A program made the position numbers and the translations under genes. A DNA stretch of 64,000 bases from DASRDZ01 sp035652335 (lineage in GTDB: Bacteria > Chloroflexota > Dormibacteria > Aeolococcales > Aeolococcaceae). Positions 1 to 8,176 of this stretch are shown one piece after another. Numbering within the stretch: position 1 is the stretch's first letter; the number at the start of each line of letters is the position of its first letter. The notes beneath the pieces are model-generated. The model was not told the origin of the DNA. It searched no databases and worked only from the letters and a program-made list of their open reading frames with translations. The stretch covers positions 1 to 64,000 of the forward strand of contig DASRDZ010000092.1 of the NCBI GenBank assembly GCA_035652335.1. The letters are read 5' to 3'.

Positions 1-892
1 CGAAGACCGGCGCGTCGTAGGAGACGCTCACCGTCACGTACTGGCCGGTCAGCGTGCCGCTGCAGGAGAAGCTGCCCGTCGAGCCGCTGAAGCTCGACGC
101 GCTGCTCGAGGACGTGCTCGACGACGTGGACGTGGTGCTCGTCGACGTCGACGCCGTGGTGCTCGTCGTGGTGGTGCTGGTGCTGGTGCAGGTCGCCGCG
201 GGCAGCGAGATGCTGAGCGTCGACGGCGACGCGCCGCTGCTGGTCACGGTGACGTCCTGGGTCACCTGGGTGGCGCTGCAGGACTGTGAGGTGAAGTAGA
301 TGGTGTCGGTGTAGGAGTGGCTGCCGTTCTCCGACAGCAGGCAGAGGGTGAAGGTGCCGTCGGAGAGGGTCGTCTTGGTGATCAGGTTGGTGCCGTTGTC
401 GGTGATGCTCGCCACCTGCGCCGGGCTGACCGCGCCGGTGACCGCCACAGTGTTGCCGTTGCACCCGCCCGCCGTGGTCGTCGAGCTGGTCGTCGAGCTT
501 GTCGAGGTGTGCGGGTTGTCGATCTGGATGACGTCGGTGGGGACGGCGCTGACGGTGGTGTCCGGAGCGGTGACGCTGATGGTCAGGTTGGAGCTGCCCA
601 GCAGCCCGGCGCCGCGGTAGATGGCGTCGCAGACCGCGTTGCCGGTGCTCTGGCCCGATCCCGGTGGCGTCGTCGGGCAGCTCGGCACCGGCGACACGGC
701 GCCAGGGTTCTCCGCCGCGATGCGCGCACCTTCGCGCGCCGCCGTCTGCACGCTGATGCCGGCGTATGCCAGGTAGGCGAACTGCGCGGCGCCCACCAGC
801 AGCAGCAGCAGGAACGGTGCGGCGATGGCCAGCTCGATCATCGCCTGGCCGCGCGAGCGGCGACGGCGCCTGCGTCCTGTCAGCGTTCGCAT
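1..892 (-). CDS. TadE/TadG-like pseudopilin with Ser/Thr-rich region (3' end beyond window)
   Basis: The reading frame opens with ATG at 892 and stays open to the window edge, giving 297 codons without a stop. The N-terminus has an Arg-rich stretch, then GQAMIELAIAAPFLLLLLVG, the TadE signature in which Glu follows a short hydrophobic start (class III pilin-type signal). TadE-type minor pseudopilins are handled by the Tad/Flp pilus machinery at the membrane. Two Ser/Thr-rich segments (about residues 130-145 and 240-275) flank a beta-rich stretch, suggesting an extracellular linker. The start overlaps the upstream TadE-like gene by 13 nt, so the two are probably translationally coupled. No TadA ATPase or TadB/C gene is in view, so the pilus assignment rests on the N-terminal motif. 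Confidence 0.75.
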   Translation of the reverse strand, partial: MRTLTGRRRRRRSRGQAMIELAIAAPFLLLLLVGAAQFAYLAYAGISVQTAAREGARIAAENPGAVSPVPSCPTTPPGSGQSTGNAVCDAIYRGAGLLGSSNLTISVTAPDTTVSAVPTDVIQIDNPHTSTSSTTSSTTTAGGCNGNTVAVTGAVSPAQVASITDNGTNLITKTTLSDGTFTLCLLSENGSHSYTDTIYFTSQSCSATQVTQDVTVTSSGASPSTLSISLPAATCTSTSTTTTSTTASTSTSTTSTSSSTSSSSASSFSGSTGSFSCSGTLTGQYVTVSVSYDAPVF

Positions 893-1467
893 GACGCCTC
901 CGCCTCCGCCGAGAGGTCGCGGCCGTTGCCGGTGCCGTCGTTGGCGAAGAACTTGCCCACCAGCGGGATGTACAGCGGCTGGTCGTAGGTCGCCTGCACG
1001 CTGATCGTGTAGTGGAACTGGCAGTGGTCGAGAACCGAGGCGTCGGTGGAGCTGCAGTCGGTGCCCGTCGAGGCGGCGCCCGTCTGGCCGACGCACACGG
1101 TGAGGTTCACCGCGCCCGGCACCGCCTGCAGGCGGTTCTGGATGAACGCGGTGAGATGGCTGACGTCGCAGGCGTTGCCGTCGGGCAGGCTGGGCACGGG
1201 ACTCAGCTGGTTGCGCGACGCGCCGCCGCAGACACCGGCCGCGCGCGCGCCGTCGCGCACCGCGTTGCTCAGCTGCACCTGGTTGGTCACCACGATGGCG
1301 GTGACGACGATGCCCAGGATGAGCAGGAACAGCAGTGGCGCGACGAGGGCGAACTCGACGACGGTGACTCCGCGATCGCTCGCGCGCAGGCGTGCAGGCT
1401 TCCTGGTACGGCGGGCTGCCCCCGCGCCGTCAGTCCAGGACGCTCCGCGTGGGGGGAAGAGCGTCAT
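880..1467 (-). CDS. TadE-like minor pseudopilin
   Basis: This protein has 195 residues. A basic N-terminus leads to GVTVVEFALVAPLLFLLILG at about residues 33-52, the TadE signature with Glu at the pilin +5-like position and a hydrophobic helix. The rest is a Cys-containing exported domain ending ASCER. TadE-family proteins are minor components or assembly factors of Tad pili. The ATG at 1467 is preceded by AGGGACC, a usable ribosome site. The downstream gene starts inside this gene's last codons. What the pilus does here cannot be inferred. Confidence 0.75.
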   Translation of the reverse strand: MTLFPPRGASWTDGAGAARRTRKPARLRASDRGVTVVEFALVAPLLFLLILGIVVTAIVVTNQVQLSNAVRDGARAAGVCGGASRNQLSPVPSLPDGNACDVSHLTAFIQNRLQAVPGAVNLTVCVGQTGAASTGTDCSSTDASVLDHCQFHYTISVQATYDQPLYIPLVGKFFANDGTGNGRDLSAEAEASCER

Positions 1468-1574
1468 GGTCCCTGTGTGACGGTTGGCAGGGCAATGTCA
1501 GCAGCAAACCGGCCCCGCGGGACGGCCATCCTCCGGCCTGCTACCCCGTCACCACCGTTCCGTCATGCGCTGTG

Positions 1575-1597
1575 CGACGCCTCGTCAGCGAGGCATC
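1575..1597 (-). terminator. Hairpin after the M20 peptidase gene
   Basis: GCCTCG and CGAGGC (1579-1584 and 1589-1594) pair around a TCAG loop, with a further CGA/TCG pairing outside one mismatch. The hairpin lies 11 nt past the stop of the peptidase gene. There is no T-run, as is common in GC-rich genomes, so terminator function is inferred from position and pairing only. Confidence 0.4.
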
Positions 1598-1607
1598 GCG
1601 ACGCGTT

Positions 1608-3047
1608 CTACGGGGCCGGCCGCAGCGCTCCGGGAAGCTCGTCCCACAGCGCCGCCACGACGCGCACGCCGGCGGCGTACTGGTCGAGGTCGAAGCGCTC
1701 GTTGGGGGCGTGGATCTGGTCGTCGGGAAGGCCGACGCCGACCAGCACGCTGGGCAGTCCCAGCACGCTCTGGAAGGTGGCCACCGGGGGGATGGTGCCC
1801 CCGGTGCGGATGATCGCGGGGTCGGCGCCGAAGCCGTGGCGCATCGCCCGGCGCGCCGCCTGCACCGCGGGGTGGTCGATCGGTGTCACCAGAGGCCGGC
1901 CGCCCTTCTCCACGTGCACCTCGACGCGCACCGCCGGCGGCGCCGCCTTGCGCAGGGCCTCGGCGACCAGCGCGGCGATCTCCTCGGGATCCTGGTCGGG
2001 CACCAGGCGGCAGCTGATCTTGGCTCCCGCGTGCGCGGGGATGATCGTCTTGCTGCCGGGGCCGGAGTACCCGCCCCAGATGCCGTTGACCTCCAGGGTG
2101 GGGCGCAGCCACATCCGCTCCAGCGGCGTCCAGCCCTCCTCCCCCACCGTGGCCGGGGCGCCCCCCGCCTCGCGCAGCAGCGCGGCCTCGTCGTAGGGCA
2201 GCGCGGCGATCTGGGCGCGCTCCTCGGCGGTGGCCTCGCGCACGCCGGCGTAGAAGCCCGGCACGGTGACGCGGTGGGTGACGGGGTCGTGCAGGGAGGC
2301 GAGCATGCGGGCCAGCTCGTCGACCGGGTTGGCCACCGCGCCGCCGAAGTAACCGGAGTGGAGGTCGAGGCTGGGCCCGCTGACCCGCACCTCGAGGTGG
2401 GCCAGCCCGCGCAGGCCGGTGCAGAGGCTGGGCACGCCCTTGGCGAAGATGGGCGTGTCGGAGATCACCGCCACGTCGGCGCGCAGCTTCTCGCGGTGCT
2501 GGGCGACCAGGTCGTCGAAGTGGACCGAGCCGATCTCCTCCTCGCCCTCGACGACGAGCTTGAGGTTGAGCGGCAGGCGGCCGCGGACCTGCATGTGCGC
2601 CTCCACCGCCTTGAGGTGCATCCAGACCTGGCCCTTGTCGTCGACGGCGCCGCGCGCGTACAGGGCGTTGTCGCGCACCTCGGGCTCGAAGGGCGGCGAG
2701 ATCCACTCCTCCAGCGGGTCGACCGGCTGCACGTCGTGGTGGCCGTAGATGAGCGCGGTGGGCAGCGCCGGGTCGACCGTCAGCTCGGCGTACAGCGCGG
2801 GGTGGCCGGCCGTCTCGAGCAGCTCGGTGCGCTGGAACCCGGCGCGGCGGGCCGCGTCGGCGAGGTGCTCGGCGCTGGCCACCACGTCGTCGCGGTGGGC
2901 GGGGTCGGCCGAGATGCTGGGGATGCGCAGCGCCTCGACGAGCTCGTCGACGAAGCGCGGCTGGTGGGCGTGGCAGTACGCGTCGAGGTCGGTGTCGGGG
3001 GCGTCGGGGTTCTGCGTCATGGGGGTCCAAGTATGCGGACGGGGCAC
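1608..3047 (-). CDS. M20-family dipeptidase (metallopeptidase)
   Basis: This is a cytoplasmic zinc-dependent aminoacylase/dipeptidase of the M20 family, about 479 residues, full length for the group. Metal-site motifs are visible in order: YGHHDVQPVDP (His and the catalytic Asp), GAVDDKGQ (bridging Asp), EGEEEIGS (catalytic and metal Glu pair), and a late HAPNERF His. The dimerisation domain lies between about residues 220 and 380. The GTG at 3047 has GAGGG six bases upstream; ATG at 3020 is an alternative that would remove nine residues. The start is only 11 bp from the divergent GH5 gene, so the two must share a very compact promoter region. The substrate is unknown. Confidence 0.88.
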   Translation of the reverse strand: MPRPHTWTPMTQNPDAPDTDLDAYCHAHQPRFVDELVEALRIPSISADPAHRDDVVASAEHLADAARRAGFQRTELLETAGHPALYAELTVDPALPTALIYGHHDVQPVDPLEEWISPPFEPEVRDNALYARGAVDDKGQVWMHLKAVEAHMQVRGRLPLNLKLVVEGEEEIGSVHFDDLVAQHREKLRADVAVISDTPIFAKGVPSLCTGLRGLAHLEVRVSGPSLDLHSGYFGGAVANPVDELARMLASLHDPVTHRVTVPGFYAGVREATAEERAQIAALPYDEAALLREAGGAPATVGEEGWTPLERMWLRPTLEVNGIWGGYSGPGSKTIIPAHAGAKISCRLVPDQDPEEIAALVAEALRKAAPPAVRVEVHVEKGGRPLVTPIDHPAVQAARRAMRHGFGADPAIIRTGGTIPPVATFQSVLGLPSVLVGVGLPDDQIHAPNERFDLDQYAAGVRVVAALWDELPGALRPAP

Positions 3048-3058
3048 AATCAGCCCTC

Positions 3059-4531
3059 GTGTCTGCTTCCCGGCGCCGTGGACGGCGGCCGCGCCGCCTG
3101 CCCGGCCAGCGTGGCGGCGGATACGCGGCGGGGCTCACCCTGCTGCTGATGCTGCTGGCGGGGTGGGTCTGGGCCTACGCGCCCGTGCCCGCGCTGGCGG
3201 TCTCGCTGCCCCCGCCGTCACGCCCGCCCGGCGTGCTCCCCTGGCTCACCGTCTCCGGCTCGCGCATCGTCGACGAGCAGGGCCGCGCCGTGCTGCTGCG
3301 CGGTTTCAACACCTCGGCCCTGCTCGAGCCCGACACCGTCGACCCCTCGCCCCTCGACCTGCGCGACATCGAGGAGATGCAGCAGTCGGGCTTCACCGTG
3401 CTGCGCCTGCCCATCGCCTGGTCGCGCCTGGAGCCGGTGCGCGGACGGGTCGACGCCGCGTACCTCGACGAGATCGCCCGCTACGTGACGATGGCCGAGA
3501 CGCACGGGATGTACGTCGTGCTCGACATGCACTTCCTCGACTGGGGACCTGCCTTCGGCGGCTCGGGCGCGCCGCGCTGGGCGTCGGTGCCCGCGGTGCC
3601 CGACCTGCAGTTCTGGCCGTGGGACTCCTGGCGCCGCCACCTCTCCCCTGCGGTCAACGCCGCGTACACGTACTTCTGGCTCGCACCCGACTGGCAGCGC
3701 GACTTCTCGATGGTGTGGCGCGCCCTGGCCACGCGCTTCCGCGACGACCCCGGGGTGGCCGGCTACGACATCTTCAACGAGCCGCACCCCATCCCCATCC
3801 CGCCGCGACTCTTCGAGCAGGACTGGATGTGGCCACTCTATGCCAGAACCATCGCCGACGTCGGCGCCGTCGATGCCAACCACCTCTTCTTCGTCGAGGG
3901 CGACCTGCTCGGCGACTTCCCCACCACCATCGTGCCGCTGCATGCGCGCGGCGTCGTGTACTCCCCGCACATCTACACCGGCTCGCTGGTGCCGCCGGCG
4001 TTCGACGGGGATCGCCGCCCGTTCGACGCGCACGTCGTCGAGCAGGAGGGCGAGGCCGCCCAGGTTCCCGCGCCGATGTGGACCGGCGAGCTGGGCATCG
4101 ACAGCTCCGTGCCGCACGCGGGCCAGTACGCGGACACGGCGCTGGACGCCTACGACGACGACCAGACCGGCTGGGCCTGGTGGCAGTGGCGCGAGCGCAC
4201 GCCGTGGGGCGTCGCCAACGACGCGGGGGTCGTCAACCGCTCCTGGCTGGTGCACCTGGCGCGGCCGTTCGTCGCCGCATCTCCGCCGGGCGTGGTCGGC
4301 GGGCGCGGTGACGGGGTGCGCGGCACGCTGACCGTGCACGTCAGCGCGGCGCACGGCGCGCAGGACGCGGTCGTCTCGTGGCCCGCCTCCACCCTGGCGG
4401 CGCCGCAGGTGTCGGGATCCTGCGTGGCGTCGTCCTCGTGGGACGCGACCACCGCGCGCCTCACGTTGCAGCTCGATCCGGGTGTGGGCTGTGACGTCAG
4501 CCTGAGCGCCGCCGGCGGCGACGGCCGGTGA
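3059..4531 (+). CDS. Secreted GH5-type glycoside hydrolase (endoglycoceramidase-like)
   Basis: This 490-residue protein has an Arg-rich N-terminus and a hydrophobic segment at about 22-48 (signal peptide or anchor). A (beta/alpha)8 domain follows. It carries the family's asparagine-acid/base pair in FNEP (Glu about 241) and the nucleophile in WTGELG (Glu about 344), with HIYTG before it. A C-terminal beta-sandwich of about 85 residues contains a Cys pair. This layout resembles the endoglycoceramidase/exo-glucosylceramidase branch of GH5; the substrate, perhaps a glycolipid or beta-glucan, is inferred. The start is GTG at 3059 and the 3' end overlaps the convergent surface-protein gene by 35 bp. 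Confidence 0.82.
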   Translation: MSASRRRGRRPRRLPGQRGGGYAAGLTLLLMLLAGWVWAYAPVPALAVSLPPPSRPPGVLPWLTVSGSRIVDEQGRAVLLRGFNTSALLEPDTVDPSPLDLRDIEEMQQSGFTVLRLPIAWSRLEPVRGRVDAAYLDEIARYVTMAETHGMYVVLDMHFLDWGPAFGGSGAPRWASVPAVPDLQFWPWDSWRRHLSPAVNAAYTYFWLAPDWQRDFSMVWRALATRFRDDPGVAGYDIFNEPHPIPIPPRLFEQDWMWPLYARTIADVGAVDANHLFFVEGDLLGDFPTTIVPLHARGVVYSPHIYTGSLVPPAFDGDRRPFDAHVVEQEGEAAQVPAPMWTGELGIDSSVPHAGQYADTALDAYDDDQTGWAWWQWRERTPWGVANDAGVVNRSWLVHLARPFVAASPPGVVGGRGDGVRGTLTVHVSAAHGAQDAVVSWPASTLAAPQVSGSCVASSSWDATTARLTLQLDPGVGCDVSLSAAGGDGR

Positions 4532-6650
4532 GAGTCAGCGCGACGACGGCGATGGCCGCGAGCGCCGCCGCCGCGGTGGTGGCCGGGCGCGTGCCGCTCG
4601 TGTTCGGCGTCGAGATGGCGGCGGCGACATGCGACGGCGCGGACGGGGCGGCACTCGCCGGCGTGGTGGCCGTCGCGGCTGCGGGGGCGCCGGCGCACGG
4701 AACCGCCTGGGCGTCGAACTTCGCGTAGAGGCCCGGCCCGCACGCCTGCCGTGCCATCGCCGGTCCCTCGATCTCCGGGGCCAGACCGCTCAGCCGGGTC
4801 GCGTCGGTGAGGCAGGGGCCGTGGCCCTGCGGCGGGCCGAGATCGGGCTGGCAGCCGTCGGTGTAGGCGGCGATGACGCGGCCCTCGCGGTCGAGGGTGA
4901 GGTCGTTGAAGTCGAGCAGGTTGCGCTGGTCGTTCTGGTTGCGGGTGCTCGGGCAGCTCGCGTTGAACTCGATGCAGCCGCGCTGCACCGGCGCGTCGGG
5001 GGTGGCGTCGGTGGTGGTCCAGTGCCTGCCGCCGTCGTACGTCATCGCGACGTAGAGGTGCCAGGTGCCGGTGAAGCTGCTCTGCTGGTCGTCGCCCGGC
5101 ATGGTGCTGCCCAGGAAGGCGAACGCCGCGCGGTCGTCGTCTCCCGCGACGACGGTCGGCATCTCGGTGTTGACCACGTGGTATGCGGCGCCGACGTCGA
5201 CCGACGGCGAGCAGCTCGCGCCGCCCGGCGTGCACACCGCGATCCTGGGATGCCCGTCGCGATCGCCGTAGCCGAAGTACACCGTGCCGCGCGCGCCGAT
5301 GCCGATCGACGGGTCGCCGGTGTCGAAGTAGCGCATGTGCCCGTCGGCGATGGTGTGCACCGTCCAGCTGGCGCCGTCGTCGCTCGACACCGCGAAGCCG
5401 GGATGGCAGCTGGGGCCGGCGGTGCTGGTGACGATGAGGCACTCGGGCGCGCCGCACGCCTTGTTGGGCACGTACGCGGTGCCGTCGGGCGCGACCTTGA
5501 TGTGGCCGTGCAACCCGAAGCAGTCGGACGACGTCCACATCGGCACGCCGGCGCCGTAGGTCGTGCCGCCGTCGAGGCTCAGCGCGCACTCCGCCTCGGC
5601 GACGTTCTGCGAGCAGTAGTACACGGCGTCGGGATACGCCGCGCCGGGATTGGGCAGCGGCGCGGCGAACGGTCCCGCGCCGATGGTCTGGTGGTCGACG
5701 GCGGGCGGGGTCTCGCAGGGCTTGGCGGCGGGCGTCCAGGTGGCCCCGTCGTCGTCGCTCACCGCGCTGAGGCTGCAGGCGCCGGTGAGCTGGCTGACGA
5801 TGGTGCGACCGGTGCCGCGGTCGACGTCGAGAATGGCGTCGAGGCTCGCCGTGGTGGTGAACGGCGTGGCGCTGACGTCGGTGTAGGTGGCCGTGGCCGG
5901 CCTGGTGGCGTCGCTGAAGGTGGTGCGGATGGTGTAGAGGCCGGCCTGGTACATCACCGCGTCGGTCTTGGGGTCGACGCCGATGGTGGGCTCGCCGAAG
6001 GCGCGGCCACCGAGGTACAGGCTCTCCTCGGCGCGCGGTGGCATCAGGCTGAGGGGGATGTGGTAGTCGACGAAGCCGGGCGCGCCGGCCGGCGGGGCGG
6101 GCTGCGGCTGGGCGGCGAGGTCGGTGAGCTGCAGGGTCGCCACCGCGTGGGCGCTGACGGCGCTGCTGCTGGCGCCGAGCTGGTTCATCCCTGTGATCGT
6201 GTAGGTGGTGTCGAGCGGGTTCTCGATGACCAGCAGGTTGGTGTTGCTGCCGTCGTTGCTGGTGGCCAGCGTGTCGTTGCCGGCACTGTTGCCGCCCGGG
6301 TCGGTCGCCGACATGCCCAGCGCCTGGTCGGGCGAGCTGTCACTCCAGGTCAGCGTCACCGCGAGCACAGCGGCGTGGACGCTGCCGGTGCGCGGGTCGG
6401 GCGCGTAGTACGACTTGCCGGGGGCGGGCAGCTTGACGGTCAGCGCGTAGCTGTCGGTGCCGCCGCCGGGGCCGCCCAGGCCGCTGAAGTCCCAGGACAC
6501 GGGCGCCGAGCCGTCGATCGCGCCCGACCCCGGCGTGGCCGCGTGAGCCCCGGTGGAGAAGGTCGCCGGCAGCGCGGCGGCGACGACCGCCACTGCACCG
6601 AGGAGCGCGCGCGTGCGCACGCTGCGTGGACGGGCGGCATGGTCTGCCAC
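4497..6650 (-). CDS. Secreted Asp-box (BNR) surface protein with C-terminal membrane tail
   Basis: This 717-residue protein has a signal peptide (residues 8-38, ending near AHA). A beta-sandwich N-domain of about 160 residues precedes a sialidase-like propeller region. Asp-box-type turns such as SDDGATW, SLDGGTTY and SSDDGASW are visible. The C-terminus is a low-complexity Ala/Thr/Pro linker, a hydrophobic helix and a final run of Arg, which is typical of a cell-surface anchor although no LPxTG motif is present. Asp-box repeats occur in sialidases and other sugar-binding propellers; catalytic sialidase residues were not identified, so enzymatic activity is not claimed. The GTG start has GGAAGGGG nine bases upstream. 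Confidence 0.7.
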   Translation of the reverse strand: MADHAARPRSVRTRALLGAVAVVAAALPATFSTGAHAATPGSGAIDGSAPVSWDFSGLGGPGGGTDSYALTVKLPAPGKSYYAPDPRTGSVHAAVLAVTLTWSDSSPDQALGMSATDPGGNSAGNDTLATSNDGSNTNLLVIENPLDTTYTITGMNQLGASSSAVSAHAVATLQLTDLAAQPQPAPPAGAPGFVDYHIPLSLMPPRAEESLYLGGRAFGEPTIGVDPKTDAVMYQAGLYTIRTTFSDATRPATATYTDVSATPFTTTASLDAILDVDRGTGRTIVSQLTGACSLSAVSDDDGATWTPAAKPCETPPAVDHQTIGAGPFAAPLPNPGAAYPDAVYYCSQNVAEAECALSLDGGTTYGAGVPMWTSSDCFGLHGHIKVAPDGTAYVPNKACGAPECLIVTSTAGPSCHPGFAVSSDDGASWTVHTIADGHMRYFDTGDPSIGIGARGTVYFGYGDRDGHPRIAVCTPGGASCSPSVDVGAAYHVVNTEMPTVVAGDDDRAAFAFLGSTMPGDDQQSSFTGTWHLYVAMTYDGGRHWTTTDATPDAPVQRGCIEFNASCPSTRNQNDQRNLLDFNDLTLDREGRVIAAYTDGCQPDLGPPQGHGPCLTDATRLSGLAPEIEGPAMARQACGPGLYAKFDAQAVPCAGAPAAATATTPASAAPSAPSHVAAAISTPNTSGTRPATTAAAALAAIAVVALTLTGRRRRRRSG

Positions 6651-6685
6651 GGTGGATGCCCCTTCCTGGACGGCCTGCCCCCCGA

Positions 6686-6705
6686 CCGTGCAAACGCTAG
6701 CACGG
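6686..6705 (-). promoter_or_regulatory. Palindrome upstream of the Asp-box surface gene
   Basis: CCGTGC at 6686-6691 and GCACGG at 6700-6705 form an inverted repeat with an 8-nt spacer. It lies 36 bp upstream of the surface-protein start, in the 84-bp gap after the MFS stop. The spacer read on the minus strand contains TAGCGT, a weak -10-like box. This could be an operator; no regulator is assigned. Confidence 0.3.
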
Positions 6706-6734
6706 CCGCACCCGCGCCCACGGTCCCGCGGCGG

Positions 6735-8144
6735 CTAGACCACGGGCTCGGGGCGTGCCTCCTGCAGCGAGGACGCGAAGTCGAGGCGCCGCACCGCCCA
6801 GCCCGCCAGGACCAGCTCCAGCACCGTGACCATGAGGAAGGGCGCGGGGGTGCCGAAGCGGGCGACGAGGAACCCGGAGAGGAGCGGCGTGACCCCGCCG
6901 CCCACCGCGCTGGCGCTGGCGCTGTAGCCGAACAGCTCGGCGCGCACCTCGGGTGGTGCCACGTGCCCGATCAGGGCGTTGATCGAGGGCAGCATCGCGC
7001 CCGTCGTGGCCCCGCCCAGGCCGACGAGCAGGAACAGCTCGCCGAGCGACGACGACGTCGCCACCAGCGCGAACACCACCGCCGCGCAGAGCGGCAGCGC
7101 GGTGAGCACCATGCGATGGCTGTGCCGCCGCACCACCCGCGACACGGTGAGGGCGGCGGCGCCCGCGCACGCCGCCTGCAGGGACGCCGCGATGCCGACG
7201 GCGGAGGCGGCGTGGGCCACGCCCGCCAGCGAGGTGACGCGCAGCGGCAGGGCGGTGGCGAGCGCAATGCCGACGCTCTGGGTCAGCAGCGCCATCACCA
7301 GCAGCGTCACCAGCGGTCGCAGCACGCCCGCGTCGCGGACCACGCCGCGCGTCTTGGGTCGCACCGCGCCGCGCTGCGGTCGCTGGAAGGACTCGCGGAC
7401 GACGAGCGTCATCGCCGTCCCGCCGATGAGCGGGAGCACCGCGGCCACGACGAAGGCGGGGCGGATCCCGAAGGCGGGCACGAAGATGGCGCCCAGCGCA
7501 GGCCCCGCCATGGTGCCGACGTACTGCCCGCTCTGCAGCACTCCGAGGCTGTGCACCAGGCGGTCGCGCGGCGCCAGGCTGGCCACCAGCGCGTTGCTGG
7601 TGGCGATGTTGCCCGCGAACAGGCCGACGCAGACGCGCATCGCCAGCAGGTAGTAGACGTTCGGCGCCAGCGCCGTCAGGGCCAGCAGCAGCGCCAGCCC
7701 GAACTGCGAGCGCATCAGCATCGGCTTGCGCCCGACCCGGTCGGCGACGCGCCCCCACAGGGGGGCCGACCCGGTCTGGGCGAGCTGGCTGCCGGCGATG
7801 AGGAGGCCGCTCCAGAGGGCGACAGCGCCGGGGTCGGTGACGCCGACGGTGCGCACCATGAGGGGCAGGAATGGGAAGACGAAGGTGGCCCCCATCATCA
7901 CCGAGGCCTGGGCGAACCAGAGCACGCCGAGCTGGGCGTTCCAGGAGGCCGCGCGGCTCTCGGCCGGCGGCGGGACCATGGCCGGTGGGACGGGGACGGG
8001 GGCGTCCAGGGCGAGGGAACCCACCACCTCCTCGCCGGGGCCCATCACCACGCTCGTGGCCTCCGCGGTGCGGCTTCGGCTCTCCACCCTCACCCGGGCG
8101 CCCGCGGTCGGGCCGAATCCCTGCTGATCATGATGAAGGTACAC
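6735..8144 (-). CDS. MFS drug-type exporter
   Basis: This is a major facilitator superfamily protein of up to 469 residues with about 12 hydrophobic helices starting near residue 70. The loop 2-3 signature GRVADRVGRKPML is present. A tail of Arg/Pro-rich cytoplasmic residues precedes the first helix. Sequence character is that of multidrug/MdtG-like exporters, but the substrate is unknown. The start is uncertain: GTG at 8144 has no ribosome site, and an ATG at 8045 would still leave all helices. It is divergent from the LivHM fusion with 32 bp between the starts used here. Confidence 0.8.
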   Translation of the reverse strand: MYLHHDQQGFGPTAGARVRVESRSRTAEATSVVMGPGEEVVGSLALDAPVPVPPAMVPPPAESRAASWNAQLGVLWFAQASVMMGATFVFPFLPLMVRTVGVTDPGAVALWSGLLIAGSQLAQTGSAPLWGRVADRVGRKPMLMRSQFGLALLLALTALAPNVYYLLAMRVCVGLFAGNIATSNALVASLAPRDRLVHSLGVLQSGQYVGTMAGPALGAIFVPAFGIRPAFVVAAVLPLIGGTAMTLVVRESFQRPQRGAVRPKTRGVVRDAGVLRPLVTLLVMALLTQSVGIALATALPLRVTSLAGVAHAASAVGIAASLQAACAGAAALTVSRVVRRHSHRMVLTALPLCAAVVFALVATSSSLGELFLLVGLGGATTGAMLPSINALIGHVAPPEVRAELFGYSASASAVGGGVTPLLSGFLVARFGTPAPFLMVTVLELVLAGWAVRRLDFASSLQEARPEPVV

Positions 8145-8176
8145 CTCGAAGCCGGCGGAGTGCAGACTCAGGCGTC

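Noticed and set aside
120..190. Short tandem repeats near 120-190
   Set aside because: They are Ser/Thr codons of the TadE-like linker, not an independent repeat.
1585..3138. A 517-codon minus-strand frame over the M20 dipeptidase
   Set aside because: Arg/Pro/Ala-rich shadow of the peptidase, in which all metal-site motifs are in another frame.
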